Positions 12,626 through 23,105 of a DNA stretch of 64,000 nt are shown here, one piece after another; the stretch's first letter is position 1; each line of letters begins with the position of its first letter. The stretch lies in the NCBI RefSeq assembly GCF_000226115.1, contig NC_016457.1, positions 1,984,001 to 2,048,000 on the forward strand. Reading direction: 5' to 3'. The position numbers and the translations under genes are program-made. This stretch comes from Thermothielavioides terrestris NRRL 8126. Lineage: Eukaryota > Ascomycota > Sordariomycetes > Sordariales > Chaetomiaceae. The notes under the pieces are model-generated. The model worked only from the letters and a program-made list of their open reading frames with translations. It was not told where the DNA came from and searched no databases.

Positions 12626-14671
12626 GTGCCCGTCATGCCGCCTGCATTTGCCCTCAGAAGGGGGCTAAGCCGGAGCCGCGGTCTCCCACTGCGAATCAGT
12701 TCCCCGCCAATATGCCTCTTCTGCTCCTTCTCAACCGCGTCGCGGCGCCCTCCTTCTCCATCTTCAACATCACCCTTCCTCCGACCGAAGCGACAACCAC
12801 TCACCTCGCTCCCTAATATCCCCCACCAACGCAGCCAATCCACCGGCACCACCTCCAGCGACCCCCGCCAAGACCTCCGCCGCGCGCTCCTCGACCTGCA
12901 GGCGCGCGCGCCCAACCACGTCAGCCTGCCGCGCCTGCAGCTCGCCCTGCGCAACCTCGCCGAGCCGCCGGGCCACGAGTCCATCCGCGTCGCCGTCCTC
13001 GCCGTCAAGCCCTCCGCCGCCGGCGCCGCCTCCGGCGCCACGGCCAAGCGCCTCGCGCGTCTCGCGCTGGCCGACCCGCTGCAGCCCGCCGCGGCGTGGG
13101 AGGCGGAGCTGGAGGCGCACGACGTCGCGGCGCACCCGCTTGTTGTGAGGGTGGTAGCTTCTTCTCGGGCGGGGGCTGGGGCGGGGTCATCGGCGGGTGG
13201 GGCGCAAGAGGGAGGGCGGGCTGGAGAGGACCGGGACGGGGCAGTCGGCGGGGAAAGGGGAGGGTTCCGGCTGAGGACGGCCAGGGAACATGTGGTGCCC
13301 GAGTTGGCGGTTCCGTCGCCGGTGTTGGGCGGGTCGAATCTGGAGATGTTGATTGCGGAAGCGGGTGAGCTGGCTGGGGCAGCCGCTGATGGGATGGGGG
13401 CTGTGGACGATGCGGTGCTCGTGCCGACGGTGGATGTTGCCGCCACCATGGCGGGACACGTCGCGCCGGTGGGGACGCCGGTGCATATGGCGCTTCTGGT
13501 TGGGGATGGCGTTCTTGGGGCGGCATCCATCCTGTCGCTGCCGTTGCTGGAGGGGCCAGACGTCATCGCTGGGGCGGTTAATTTTGCGAAGATCGGGAAG
13601 GAAGACCTGGCACAATGCCCGCTCGTTGCGGTCAACGTGGACGCTGGTGGCGAGGGCCTGGCGCTGTTCCGTGCCGACGTCCGCAACGCGCTGAAGTACG
13701 AGGCGCTGTGGACCGAGGCCAACGTGGGCCGGATCAGTGAGTGGCTCAGGCGTGGTGCGCTACCGGCCGGCGAAGCGGGTATGAAGGCACCCGTCCGGAA
13801 TCTGATTTGCTCTTTGCTTCGGAACGCCCGGGCTGCCGTTCAGGATGAAGAGTCACGCGATTTGTCCTCGAATCTGAAGGCAAAGGTCGCGCCTGGCACT
13901 GCCGCTCGTCTAGACCAAGCACTGTCTGAATGGGCGCAGAAAGCGCATGCCGAGTTGCAGCAGCAACTGGATGCTGCCTTCGCCACCCGCCCGTGGAGCA
14001 AGCTTGGCTGGTGGAAGCTGTTCTGGCGAGCGGACGACGTCGGCATGGTCACGTCGGAGCTGGTCGCGCTCCGTTTCCTTCCCGAGGCAGAAAAGGCTAT
14101 GATATACCTTGCTGGGCGCATCCAAGAGGCTGGTGCTATGGAAGGCCAGCAGGGACAGCCCATCTACACGGGGCCAGCGTTGCCACCGCCTTTGGCTGGA
14201 GCTCGGAGTGCACACACAGTCGCACCGGAGTCTGTCAGCAAATGGCCGACGCACATCCCGTTCACACGGAACTATCTGCAGGAGAAGACGGTCCCTGCAC
14301 TGCAGGCTCTGGCGCAGAAGCTCGTGGTGCAGTCGGCGAGCCTAGCAGGCCTCAGCACGGCCCTGGCGGGGCTTTCCTACCTCTCTGGACTCGGGGCATA
14401 CGAGTGCGGGGCGATTGCGGCGCTCGGCATTGTCCTGAGCTTCCGGCGCCTGCAGCAGAAGTGGGACGCGGCCAGGGAGTACTGGGAGAGCGAGGTGCGC
14501 GAGGAAGGCCGCAAGGCGATCCGCGCAACCGAGGCCAGCGTTGCTGAGGTGCTAGACAAGGCTGGCAAGGCTCTTGATTCTCGAGCTGATCGGACTGCGC
14601 AGCTGGAGGAGCTGAGGAACATCGAAAAGGTCATCGCACGAGCGGAGGAGGCTCTTGCGCGGATCAAGTAG
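12626..14671 (+). CDS. Predicted mitochondrial membrane-associated protein (fungus-specific)
   Basis: Single exon, 681 aa. The N-terminus (ALRRGLSRSRGLPLRISS, then FSTASRR) is rich in Arg and Ser and almost free of acids, a typical mitochondrial presequence. The middle 200-400 region is Ala/Gly-rich with DMLIAEAGEL-like helices and no P-loop that I can see. Near the C-terminus, residues about 570-610 hold a hydrophobic pair of helices (LAGLSYLSGLGAYECGAIAA and LGIVLSF), followed by a long charged coiled coil up to the stop. This outline resembles the fungal mitochondrial protein family carrying an Mmc1-type C-terminal domain, but I name that only tentatively. The second in-frame ATG three codons downstream would not change the presequence. 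It lies divergent from UBC7. Confidence 0.8.
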   Translation: MPVMPPAFALRRGLSRSRGLPLRISSPPICLFCSFSTASRRPPSPSSTSPFLRPKRQPLTSLPNIPHQRSQSTGTTSSDPRQDLRRALLDLQARAPNHVSLPRLQLALRNLAEPPGHESIRVAVLAVKPSAAGAASGATAKRLARLALADPLQPAAAWEAELEAHDVAAHPLVVRVVASSRAGAGAGSSAGGAQEGGRAGEDRDGAVGGERGGFRLRTAREHVVPELAVPSPVLGGSNLEMLIAEAGELAGAAADGMGAVDDAVLVPTVDVAATMAGHVAPVGTPVHMALLVGDGVLGAASILSLPLLEGPDVIAGAVNFAKIGKEDLAQCPLVAVNVDAGGEGLALFRADVRNALKYEALWTEANVGRISEWLRRGALPAGEAGMKAPVRNLICSLLRNARAAVQDEESRDLSSNLKAKVAPGTAARLDQALSEWAQKAHAELQQQLDAAFATRPWSKLGWWKLFWRADDVGMVTSELVALRFLPEAEKAMIYLAGRIQEAGAMEGQQGQPIYTGPALPPPLAGARSAHTVAPESVSKWPTHIPFTRNYLQEKTVPALQALAQKLVVQSASLAGLSTALAGLSYLSGLGAYECGAIAALGIVLSFRRLQQKWDAAREYWESEVREEGRKAIRATEASVAEVLDKAGKALDSRADRTAQLEELRNIEKVIARAEEALARIK

Positions 14672-15096
14672 TTTTCTGGCGGCGTGGCTCGCCCTGTATA
14701 CAACATGTACTTTTACATGATAGATCCTCAGTCTCATGGCTCGATTAGATCACGGGCTTGGTGAGGCTTGCGTCAGCCCTGAACAAGATACCCTATCTCA
14801 AAGCGCAAGTCAAGATACGTACCCGAGCCATTCCAAAGTTGACATCTTGCCCTCGCGCGGGCAGCGCGACGTTAGTTTTCGGCCGGGCGCTCCCTACGCC
14901 AGAGAATCCAGTAGCCACCCCTCCCATGGCGCATCGTCGCCTTGTTGTTAGGTTTTGAGTAGAACCGGCCCCGCGTCTGTTACAGCAAGACCTTGAACGC
15001 CAAAGCATGTCGACCAATACCGCCCTGCCCCCCCCTCCCCAAACCCCTCTAACAATCATCTTGATCCCGCATGCAAGCCAGCCAGATTTCCTCCCC
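14672..15096. other. Convergent intergenic region
   Basis: 425 bp of 3' flanks between two converging genes; nothing else recognised. Confidence 0.5.
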
Positions 15097-15712
15097 TTAT
15101 CTCCCACCACGACCGCTCGCCCGCGCCCTGCTGACGGTAGCCCTTCCTCTGGCGAGACCGACACCCCTGCCGCGGACATTCCGGCTGCGGAACATGGGCG
15201 CGTTCCTGTGGGCACTGTGTCAGCATCGCCGCCTTCTCTCCCGTTCTCGCGCGCTACCCCGTCCTCGAGTGTAAGGGAGGGGAGAGAGGGAAACGCACCT
15301 CAGCATGTCGGGAACGATGAAGAACCGCACGTGGCTGCCGCGGATGTACACCTGCTCGAGATGGCTGACGCGCCCGTCGCGGGCGGTGACCGTGATGTCC
15401 TTGAGCTGCACGTTCATGTTGTCCTCGGCTGTCGGTGTTTGCGCGCGTCTGGTCAGCTTTGCTGCTTGTTTCGTTCATTTTTCGCTGGTAATAAGGAATG
15501 GCTTGGGGGGAGGGGGGGGGAAGAGGGGAGCGAGCATACCCTCAATCAACTTGCCCCGGTAGGTCTGGCCGGATGTGATTTCCAGGGTGACAATGTGGCC
15601 CTGGGTAGACGCGTCGTTAGTACATGCAGGGCGGTGCGGAGGGCGGAAGAAGGGGGTGGCGCACCTGGGCTTCGTTGAGAAGCTTGATGGGGATGCCGAT
15701 TGAGGACGTCAT
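15097..15712 (-). CDS. SMD3: Small nuclear ribonucleoprotein SmD3
   Basis: Four exons: 15665-15712, 15540-15600, 15299-15428 and 15097-15205 (348 nt, 115 aa). The first intron carries a perfect TACTAAC branch site 19 nt before its CAG. The protein opens with [20 protein letters not shown] (Sm1 start). Exon 3 holds Sm1-Sm2 ([19 protein letters not shown], then [17 protein letters not shown]). The tail [20 protein letters not shown] is the Arg-Gly-rich extension typical of SmD3, the usual target of symmetric arginine dimethylation. SmD3 is part of the heptameric Sm ring on U1, U2, U4 and U5 snRNAs. Length and architecture match the family. Intron 2 has a long C-run on the sense strand. Four exons in 348 coding bases make it intron-dense. 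Confidence 0.96.
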
Positions 15713-16866
15713 GTCTCCGGTATATTATTTCAGATTCCGTGTCGATCGGGTTAGTGGGAAGTCGTCCAGTCGCGATTCGTTTAGTGGTACCGGCGTGGTT
15801 TGGTGAAGACGACGACGTGATGCTTTGCAGGCTGCTGAATTTCTGGAGCTTGCCGTCACAGCAAGCCAAAGTGGAAGCTTGGCGCCGGCAGCGGACCCAC
15901 AGTGGACCCACATCTACGGCCGTTGCGCCGGTCTTCACCCCCCGCTCTGGTCCCGGCTTCAACAACGACACAGTTACGGAATACAGAATCAAGAACGGTC
16001 TTGAAAACCCCGTCCCGTTCCATCGCATCCCGGCATGCAGCATGTGAGGATGTGGAGAATCCAATGTGCGACAGACCAACGCTCGACCAACGCTCGACGC
16101 TCATTCAACGACTCCGAGCCGGGGCTCTCATGCTGTGTCGTCCTTGATCCAGCTTCCGGTGAGGCCACGCAAGCCACATCACCGGGCCGCGCCTGAACGC
16201 CGGCTATGACAGGACGGGCATGCCGAGGGCTGCACCGAAGCCAAACGGATGCTCAAAATGGAGTTTGTCTCGTTGCTGCGCCTTGGCAGCTCTTCAGTGA
16301 TGCGAGGCGATGACGGGTGCTGTGATAGGTGCCCGGCGTTACAGCCACGGATCTGTTGGCACTGTTGGGCACCAAGCCCTGTGAACCGCCTCAGCATCAA
16401 ACCACCGCGATAGGTTGACCTCAAGTTTAGCATTGATCGCTTTGCCACTACGTGGATGTCCACCTGCTCTCTCGAAACCCTCTCTCTCGGGTAGGACTCC
16501 TTTGATTGGGGTAATGTCGGAAAGGCTGCGTCTCGAATATTGCCACCAGATCTCAGTCTCGACCTCCAATGACTTCTCGGTACTTGCTGCCATATAACTT
16601 TCCATGCGGTCTGCATCGGTTCTGCCCCTATACCTTGTACATTGCCGCCGGTCTGAACCCGGCGGTCTATCGGGGACAACCCATATCTGAATGCTCTCCC
16701 ACACTTCTCGGAGCGCGGCACATGCTTGCCCACCATATTCCCTAGCCACAAGCCCCAGTAGAGACTCTACTTGGTTCTCCCCGGAACGCTGGTAACGCAA
16801 AGAGCCCTGAGACGCAAGCTCCGAACGCCGTTCCTGTACAGAGTTCCCGAAGTCGGCCGCCCGAGG
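15713..16866. other. Divergent intergenic region
   Basis: About 1.15 kb between SMD3 and the gene starting at 16867, presumably holding both promoters. A minus-strand frame at 16339-16800 (153 codons) is open but has no recognisable domain and overlaps the promoter of the plus-strand gene, so it is not called. Confidence 0.5.
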
Positions 16867-17918
16867 ATGGCATCAACAAGAGAGAAAAAAGAGGAACGCG
16901 GACGGGCGATTGCGACGCATGCCAGCGTCAAAGAAGATGCAGCCGTTCGTGGGCCAACATCAGCACCAGCCAAGCCGAAACGGTCCAGGTCGAGAAAAGC
17001 TGACGCAAAGACGGCCGCGCCATGGTCGGAATGGTACGCGAGCGACAACCGCAGTTTCTTTTGGCGCGCAAGGCAAACGCCGGACGGTAACTCCTAGAGG
17101 CCCCTGACGCTTCGTTTAACAAAATCTCTGACATGCGGGCAGAGACTTGGGATTACCAGTTTGCACCGGGCATACAAGAAGCCGCGCGGCCGCAGGACTC
17201 ATCATCTCCACCCATGTCTGCGAGCGAACTCACCGTATCTCGCTCTCCGCCTCCCGCGACAGATACGCCTCCAAGTCCCGGTCGTTACCTCAGTCCGTCT
17301 CAAGACCCGACGTCACCCAAGAGCTCATGGCCAACAATACCAACCACGTCCACCGGCCAGCCAACCCAGGGCTTATCCGCCTCCAGCCGCAGCACCCTGA
17401 CTGCGCTTCCGCAAGAGGTAGACGAAGGCAGCCCGCCCGACGCCACTACTACTCCTGCCACAGCGGCTCTTACGCCTCTCCTTGTGCCAATCAGGGACTA
17501 TGGCGCGAGCCAGAATCTCAAGAGCAACTACAGCAACAGCAGGAGGCAAGTCGGGCCGGTGATGCGCCTCTTCCAGGAGGGGCGGAGCCGCAAGAGCCAG
17601 ACCAAGACGGAGGTGGCGAGGTCCAAAACGCAGAACAAGACGACGACAAAACCGGGCACGACGACAAAACCGGGCAACAGCGGTGGAGGAGACGGCATCA
17701 GCAGAGCAAAACCGCTGGATGGCAGCGGAGGAGGTGTTGCTCCGAGAAAGACAGACCCCAAGGCATCCGTGTTGGCAAAGAAGCTGCATGCCAAGGTCAA
17801 GTCGGAGAAGGAGCTGAAGGTGGACCCGAAGCGGCGGGTGAAGGCGTGGTTGAAGGGGGTCGAGCTGGATATGGCGCCGATACCGTTGGATGCGCAGGGC
17901 TTTCCAATCTATCGATGA
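16867..17918 (+). CDS. Conserved hypothetical protein with N-terminal SEWY...FFWRAR module
   Basis: Two exons: 16867-17086 and 17143-17918 (996 nt, 331 aa). The donor GTAACT and acceptor GCGGGCAG join the phrase SEWYASDNRSFFWRARQTPD to TWDYQFAPG, giving a continuous aromatic-rich block (residues about 52-85) that neither frame shows alone. This reconstruction is the reason I prefer it over a single-exon call beginning at 17133. The N-terminus is basic (KPKRSRSRKADAK), the middle is Ser/Thr/Pro-rich and disordered, and the C-terminus ends in a compact basic motif (PKRRVKAWLKGVELDMAPIP). No catalytic domain is recognised. The basic ends suggest nucleic-acid or nuclear association, but that is a guess. 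A start 32 codons further upstream (16771) is possible. Confidence 0.72.
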
Positions 17919-18266
17919 TACCCTCTTTTTCTGTGCTTCTTTTACTTCGTATTCCCCATGGCTTAGTGTTTCTGTTTGTATTCATTACACAGCGTTGGGA
18001 ACGGTCTGTCGCAAGATAACATCGTCTTCCATACGGGCGCCCGCTCGAGGCCTGTTTTGAACAGGGCACGGGTGTGATGGAGCGGAGAGCGCATGGTCTA
18101 TCAGCTATTGTTGTCTATCGAGAGGGCCCAAAGGTCTAATATGTATACACGTTGTAGTCTTGGCAACGACAAGCAGAACACAATACCCGACCGATTCTAG
18201 CAGACCCAACGAAATAATACCCAAAAAAGATCCAACGCTATGCACACACCCATGACACAACACATC
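17919..18266. other. Convergent intergenic region
   Basis: 348 bp between two converging stops; contains AT-rich 3' flanks only. Confidence 0.5.
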
Positions 18267-20140
18267 TCATGCTGTCGTGGCCATCGCAGGCTCAATCTCA
18301 GCCTGCATCTCCCTCTCACCCTGCTCAGCACTCATCTGTTGCTCTTCCCTCCTGCCCTCGGACATGTCGAGCTCAGAAGGATACGCCTCGCCTCCCAGCC
18401 CGACGATATCAATCCACCTCCACGCATCCACCCTCCCTTCCCCATCCTTCCCGCCGCCCTTTTCCAGGATGACCTTGTCATCATCGACCCACTTCCCACC
18501 GCCGCCGCCGGGGCCGGCACTCCCACTCCCACGAGCACCATCAGCACTATCAGCTCCTCCCGAGACGGAAACAGGCCCGTCCACCAGATCCGCGCGCGCG
18601 GTGCCGGCCACGGCGACGCCGTTCTGCCGCAGGAACTGCAGCTGCGCGCGCAGGTTGAGCCGCAGCACGCGGGCGGGCCGGTCCGCCTTGAACACGCGCT
18701 TCGTCAGCCGCGGGAACAGCACGCCGAAGTCGCTCTGGCTGAGGTGGGCCGACGAGGCGACGTAGAAGAAGTGCGGCTTCGCCACGCCGCCGCCGCCGCC
18801 GCCGCCGCTGCCTCTACCGGCGCCAGCGTTGTCCTTGCCATCGTCACTGTGGTCGCCATCGTCGTCGTCGTCCCCGCCGAACATGCTCGGCGGGATGGGC
18901 TGCGTGAAAGACGGGGACGGGGAGAGGATGCGTGCCTTGCAGTGCAGGTGGTTGGACCAGGTGTAGAAGGCCTGCGACTCAACGGCTAGGAGGGCGGCGC
19001 CGCCTGGTGCTGGTCCTGATGCGCGGGTTGGGGAGTAGCAGGGTAAGGGGAGGTTGTAGAGGGCGGCGGTGGACGCGGAGAGCAGGGGGAAGCACCACAT
19101 GTCGAGGAGGATGGTGGGCGTGTGGGGAGTGACCTGATGCCTGAGCGCGGAGGTTCGGTCGGGGGTGAACAGCGGGGCCGGCATGGCGGCCACTGAGGGG
19201 TGGTTGGCGTAGAAGGTGGACTTGAGGAGCTGCACAATGGTCGCGGCGCCGAAGGAGTGACCGGAGAAAATGACCTTGCCCGGCTCGTGGATGTCGAGCG
19301 TGTTGGTGAACTGGTGGAGAGCGGAAGGGGAAGTGCTGTGGTTGAGGTTGGAGCGGAGGGTGGGCTCGTCGCCGCGGTCGAGAGCCGAAACGGCTTCGAA
19401 GACCAGGCCGAGCTCCCACAGGCGAATGCGCAGCTGCTTGTTGCGGGCTTCCCAGACTTCATTGGTCTGGTTGTGGGGGATAGGGCAATAGGGCACGATG
19501 TGCCTGGTGCGCCCGCGGTCTTGGCTCTCGGGATCGCGGATGAGCGAGAGGGCGGCGCTGCCGTCGCGGTGCTCGGGACAGATCACGACGACCCCGTAGG
19601 ACGCCAGTGACCCCGCCAAGTGGCTGTAGGCGTTGCGGTTCCCCCCAAGACCATGGGAGAAGATCATGGTTGGCCATCTCGCGCCCGGCCTGTCGCCCCG
19701 AGGAGCCAAAAGCGTGGCGTTCTTATGGGCGGGAATAGTGGTCCAGTGGAGGTGGCGGGGAAGAAAACTAAGTAGGGTTAACAAGCAGTCCATTGATATT
19801 CATCGCGAGGAGGGGTGGTGCGGCCGCTGGATTCTTACGAAAGGATGGACGCCAGGGTTGGCCCGGCCCCAAGGAATTGCGCATAGGCAGCGATATGGAG
19901 GCGTTGAGGGGCCGGCAGCCAGGTCACCCGCTTGCCATACGACTCGGCCTCGGCAGGGTAGAAAATCCTGAAGAGGATTGTGTGGATGTGCGCGGCACCC
20001 TCTGGCGCAGGGCTGGGGGACTCCAGCTCGGACACGGGAATTTCGACATCGACGGTGCCGACCTTGTACGGACCCGTGTAGTCCGGGAACGAAGGCACCA
20101 GGTTGAGGCTGGACACGAGGCCGGCCATGTCGTTGAGCAT
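18267..20140 (-). CDS. PAF-acetylhydrolase-like serine hydrolase
   Basis: Two exons: 19839-20140 and 18267-19767 (1803 nt, 600 aa). The donor GTAAGA and acceptor CTACTTAG (branch TTAAC) join ILS to FLPRHLHWTTIPA. The fold is alpha/beta hydrolase, in the plasma PAF-acetylhydrolase/isoform II family. Evidence is the N-terminal PDYTGPYKVGTVDVEIPV motif, an oxyanion-hole region PTMIFSHGLGGNRNAYSH near residue 130, the nucleophile elbow GHSFGAAT with Ser near residue 271, and a late His-containing block (FFYVASSAHLSQSDFG). These enzymes cleave short or oxidised sn-2 acyl groups from phospholipids. There is no signal peptide, so it is probably intracellular. Compared with animal homologues it carries fungal insertions: an Asp/Gly-rich loop with a poly-Gly run (around 18781-18815) and an acidic, disordered C-terminus. 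It is divergent from the M18 peptidase gene across 800 bp. Confidence 0.9.
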
Positions 20141-20939
20141 TCTTCAAGAACAGAGAAATGAAGGCCAAGCAGCGTGGTCTAATGGCGACGTCAGCTGCAA
20201 ACGACCAGTTTTCCAGGGAATAAGCAAGGATGACGGTGTGTATTCCGTACACGAGAAGAAGAAAGGAAAGTTGCCCTTCGGGTCACGCGAGCATTTACTT
20301 TGCTTGTCCAGGAGTGGACACCGAAGTACGGAATCCCAGGAATGAATTTTTGATAGGAGTCTCGGCCTAATTAATCACTGAGCAATATCCCGTAGCCCGC
20401 GCGAAGATTCTGCTGTCAGTGTACGGTGGAGATGGGCTTGCTTGTGAGGTAGGGAGTCTTGACTCTTGAGGTCATGGCCCTTTTGTTTGAAGTTTTGCAG
20501 ACAGGAAGCATGTTGGCGGCAGAAACCGAACGACCAACGACCAACTTGGAAATTTGTAGCAGCGGCGCTTCCACGGCCGTCCGTCGACCAGTCGAGCCCG
20601 AAACCGCGGGAGAGAGACGTCATCTCAGGGCAGTGCATGCGATTGGGCTGAGTGAATGCGCCGCCCCACGCGCCTTTCGGCTGCAGCCGAGGCAACCACA
20701 GCAACTTCAAGGTTGAGTCTTGGCAGTCAGGCCGCCCCTGCAGCGGGGGCAGCCCTGACCTGCATCGGACGTCACTGCCTCCTCCTTTCCCGATAAGCGG
20801 GCAGATCCACCCACTCCAACCACCAACAGCAACACCAACACCCAGGCACCCAAACAGACATTCATCACCACTCACGTCGTGCGTTGGTTGCGCGCTGCCC
20901 GCTCTGATCACGGCTTGAGGTTCTCGAATATAGCCAACA
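20141..20939. promoter_or_regulatory. Divergent promoter region between PAF-AH-like and M18 genes
   Basis: 800 bp between two start codons; presumed to hold both promoters. No defined motif or RNA gene is recognised. Confidence 0.45.
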
Positions 20940-22668
20940 ATGACCCGCCACACCCCCGATCTCCTGCGGGCGCGCAGCTCCAACCTGACGCTGCGCTCGC
21001 TGGCCATGGAGCAGCAGCCCGTCGCCGACCACGGCCGCGACCGCATTGTCGATGACAGGGTCGATGCCAAGGATCTACGGCCCGAGGCCTTCACAAAGCC
21101 ATACTGCGACTTCATGACCGAGAACCCGACCGTGTTCCATGTCGTCGACTACTTCAAGCAGAAGCTGCTCAAGGTCGGCTACACGGAGGTTGGTCCCCGC
21201 ATCCCGGGTCCTGCATCATGCGGCGCAGAGCAAGCATCCAGTGAGATTGTGCCTAATCATCCTCTCTACGGATACACACACAGCTCTCGAGCCGCGACAG
21301 CTGGGTCGGTAAGCTTGAGCCCGGCGGAAAGTACTTCACCACGCGCAATGGCAGCTCCATCATCGCCTTTGCCGTCGGTAAGGCCTACAAGCCCGGGAAC
21401 GGCATCGCCATGATCGCCGGCCATATCGACGCGCTTACGGCTCGTCTTAAGCCCACGAGCACGAAACCAAATAGGGACGGCTACGTCCAGCTCGGCGTTG
21501 CGCAGTACGCCGGCGCGCTGAACGAGACGTGGTGGGATCGGGACCTCAGCATTGGCGGCCGTGTCATCGTCCGGGACCCTGAGACGGGCAAGACCACGGT
21601 GAAGCTCGTCAAGCTGGATTGGCCAAGTGCGTCTCATTCGGCCTTGCCTGCGAAGTCATCAACCCCCTCGGCTGACCACTTTCAGTTGCCCGCATCCCCA
21701 CCCTGGCGCCTCACTTCGGCATCGGCATGACAGGCCGCAACAACCGCGAGACCGAGATGGTGCCCATCATCGGTCTTGACAACAGCGACCTGTCCTCTGC
21801 CACGGAGCCCGAGGCGCCCCTCGGCGGCCAGGGCTCGTTCGCCTCTACCCAACCGCCCAAGCTGGTCAAGCTCATCGCGAAGCAGCTCGGCATCTCTGAC
21901 TACAGCACCATCCTCAACTGGGAACTCGAGCTCTTCGACCTGCAGCCCGCCACCGTCGGCGGCCTCGACAAGGAGCTCATCTTCGCCTGCCGCATCGACG
22001 ACAAGCTCTGCTCCTGGGCCGCCTTCATGGCGCTCCTGCACGCGAAGTCGGACCCGTCTGACGGCGTCATCAAGCTCGTCGCGCTCTTCGACGACGAAGA
22101 GATCGGCTCGCTCCTCCGCCAAGGCGCTCGCGGCAACTTCCTCCCGTTGACCGTCGAGCGCGCCGTCGAGAGCCTCACCGCGCACGCCAACAGCAGCCGC
22201 AGCACCAACAGCAAACCGACGGTCTTCGGCCCGGGCCTGCTCGGCCAGACGTACGCGTCCTCCTTCCTCGTCTCGTCGGACGTGACCCACGCGGCGCACC
22301 CCAACTTCCCGCAGACCAACCTCGCCGGCCACTCGCCGCGGCTCAACGTGGGCGTCGCGCTGTGCGTCGACGCGTCGGCCCACATGACCACCGACAGCGT
22401 GTCCATGGCCATCCTCGACCGCGTCGCCGCGCTCGCCGGCTGCGTCAACCAGCGCCACATGGTCCGCAACGACTCGCGCTCCGGCGGCACCGTCGGCCCC
22501 ATGCTGAGCGCCGCCATGGGCGTCAAGGCCGCCGACGTCGGCATCCCCCAGCTGAGCATGCACAGCATCCGCGCGACCACGGGCAGCTTGGACCCGGGGC
22601 TGGGCGTGAAGTTCTACAAGGGCTTCTTGGACCACTGGGAGGCCGTCGATCGGGAGTGGCGGGCTTAG
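20940..22668 (+). CDS. APE1: M18 metallo-aminopeptidase, vacuolar Ape1/LAP4-like
   Basis: Three exons: 20940-21188, 21284-21626 and 21686-22668 (1575 nt, 524 aa). Intron 1 has a weak donor (GTTGGT); intron 2 is GTGCGT...TTCAG. The M18 di-zinc site is visible: AGHIDALTARLKP (first His and Asp ligands), DDEEIGS (catalytic and ligand Glu), ACRIDDKLCSW-type Asp, and LSMHSIRATTG with the last His. The GHIDALxxxLKP, GYVQLGVAQYAG and WWDRDLSIGGR phrases match the yeast Ape1 branch better than the cytosolic DNPEP branch, which has HTDSP. Ape1 is made as a cytosolic precursor with a short N-terminal helical propeptide and reaches the vacuole by selective autophagy. Residues 1-45 here could be such a propeptide, but its targeting role is inferred. 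The second ATG (residue 23) is an alternative start. Confidence 0.92.
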
Positions 22669-23105
22669 AGCTCGGTGCGTGCGGTGTGGGGTGGGTGGTC
22701 TGAGCGGAATGCATTCCGGCGTAGCATACATAGTAGGCGGTTGGTAGATAGTCTGGCCTCGTCTGTACAAAGTGTAGACTGGTACACTGTGTGAACGGGG
22801 AGGGAGTATATACGTATAATTCTGTTCTAGACGTAACACGCCGTTCACCCGTGCGGAGTACATGCGTCGCTGATGCGGCTGGGCTTGGAAGTCGTCCGGC
22901 TCTGGACGAAAATCCGGCTACTGTATACTATCCGAACAACGCTGAGGCACGTTAACAGCACCCGATGTTCCTCTATCCGTCTATATCTGCGGCCAATGCC
23001 ATAAACCGTGATTCGTTACGCATATCCGTCATCACCGTCATTACCGCCACCAACACTCTCCGCTCCTATCACTCATCCCTCCTCAACACCCTATCCCCCT
23101 CCCCC
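22669..23105. other. Convergent intergenic region
   Basis: 437 bp between converging stops of the aminopeptidase and phosphate-exporter genes; no feature recognised. Confidence 0.5.

Noticed and set aside
16339..16800. 153-codon minus-strand frame
   Set aside because: Reads protein-like in places but has no recognised domain or splice context and sits in the promoter of the plus-strand gene at 16867.
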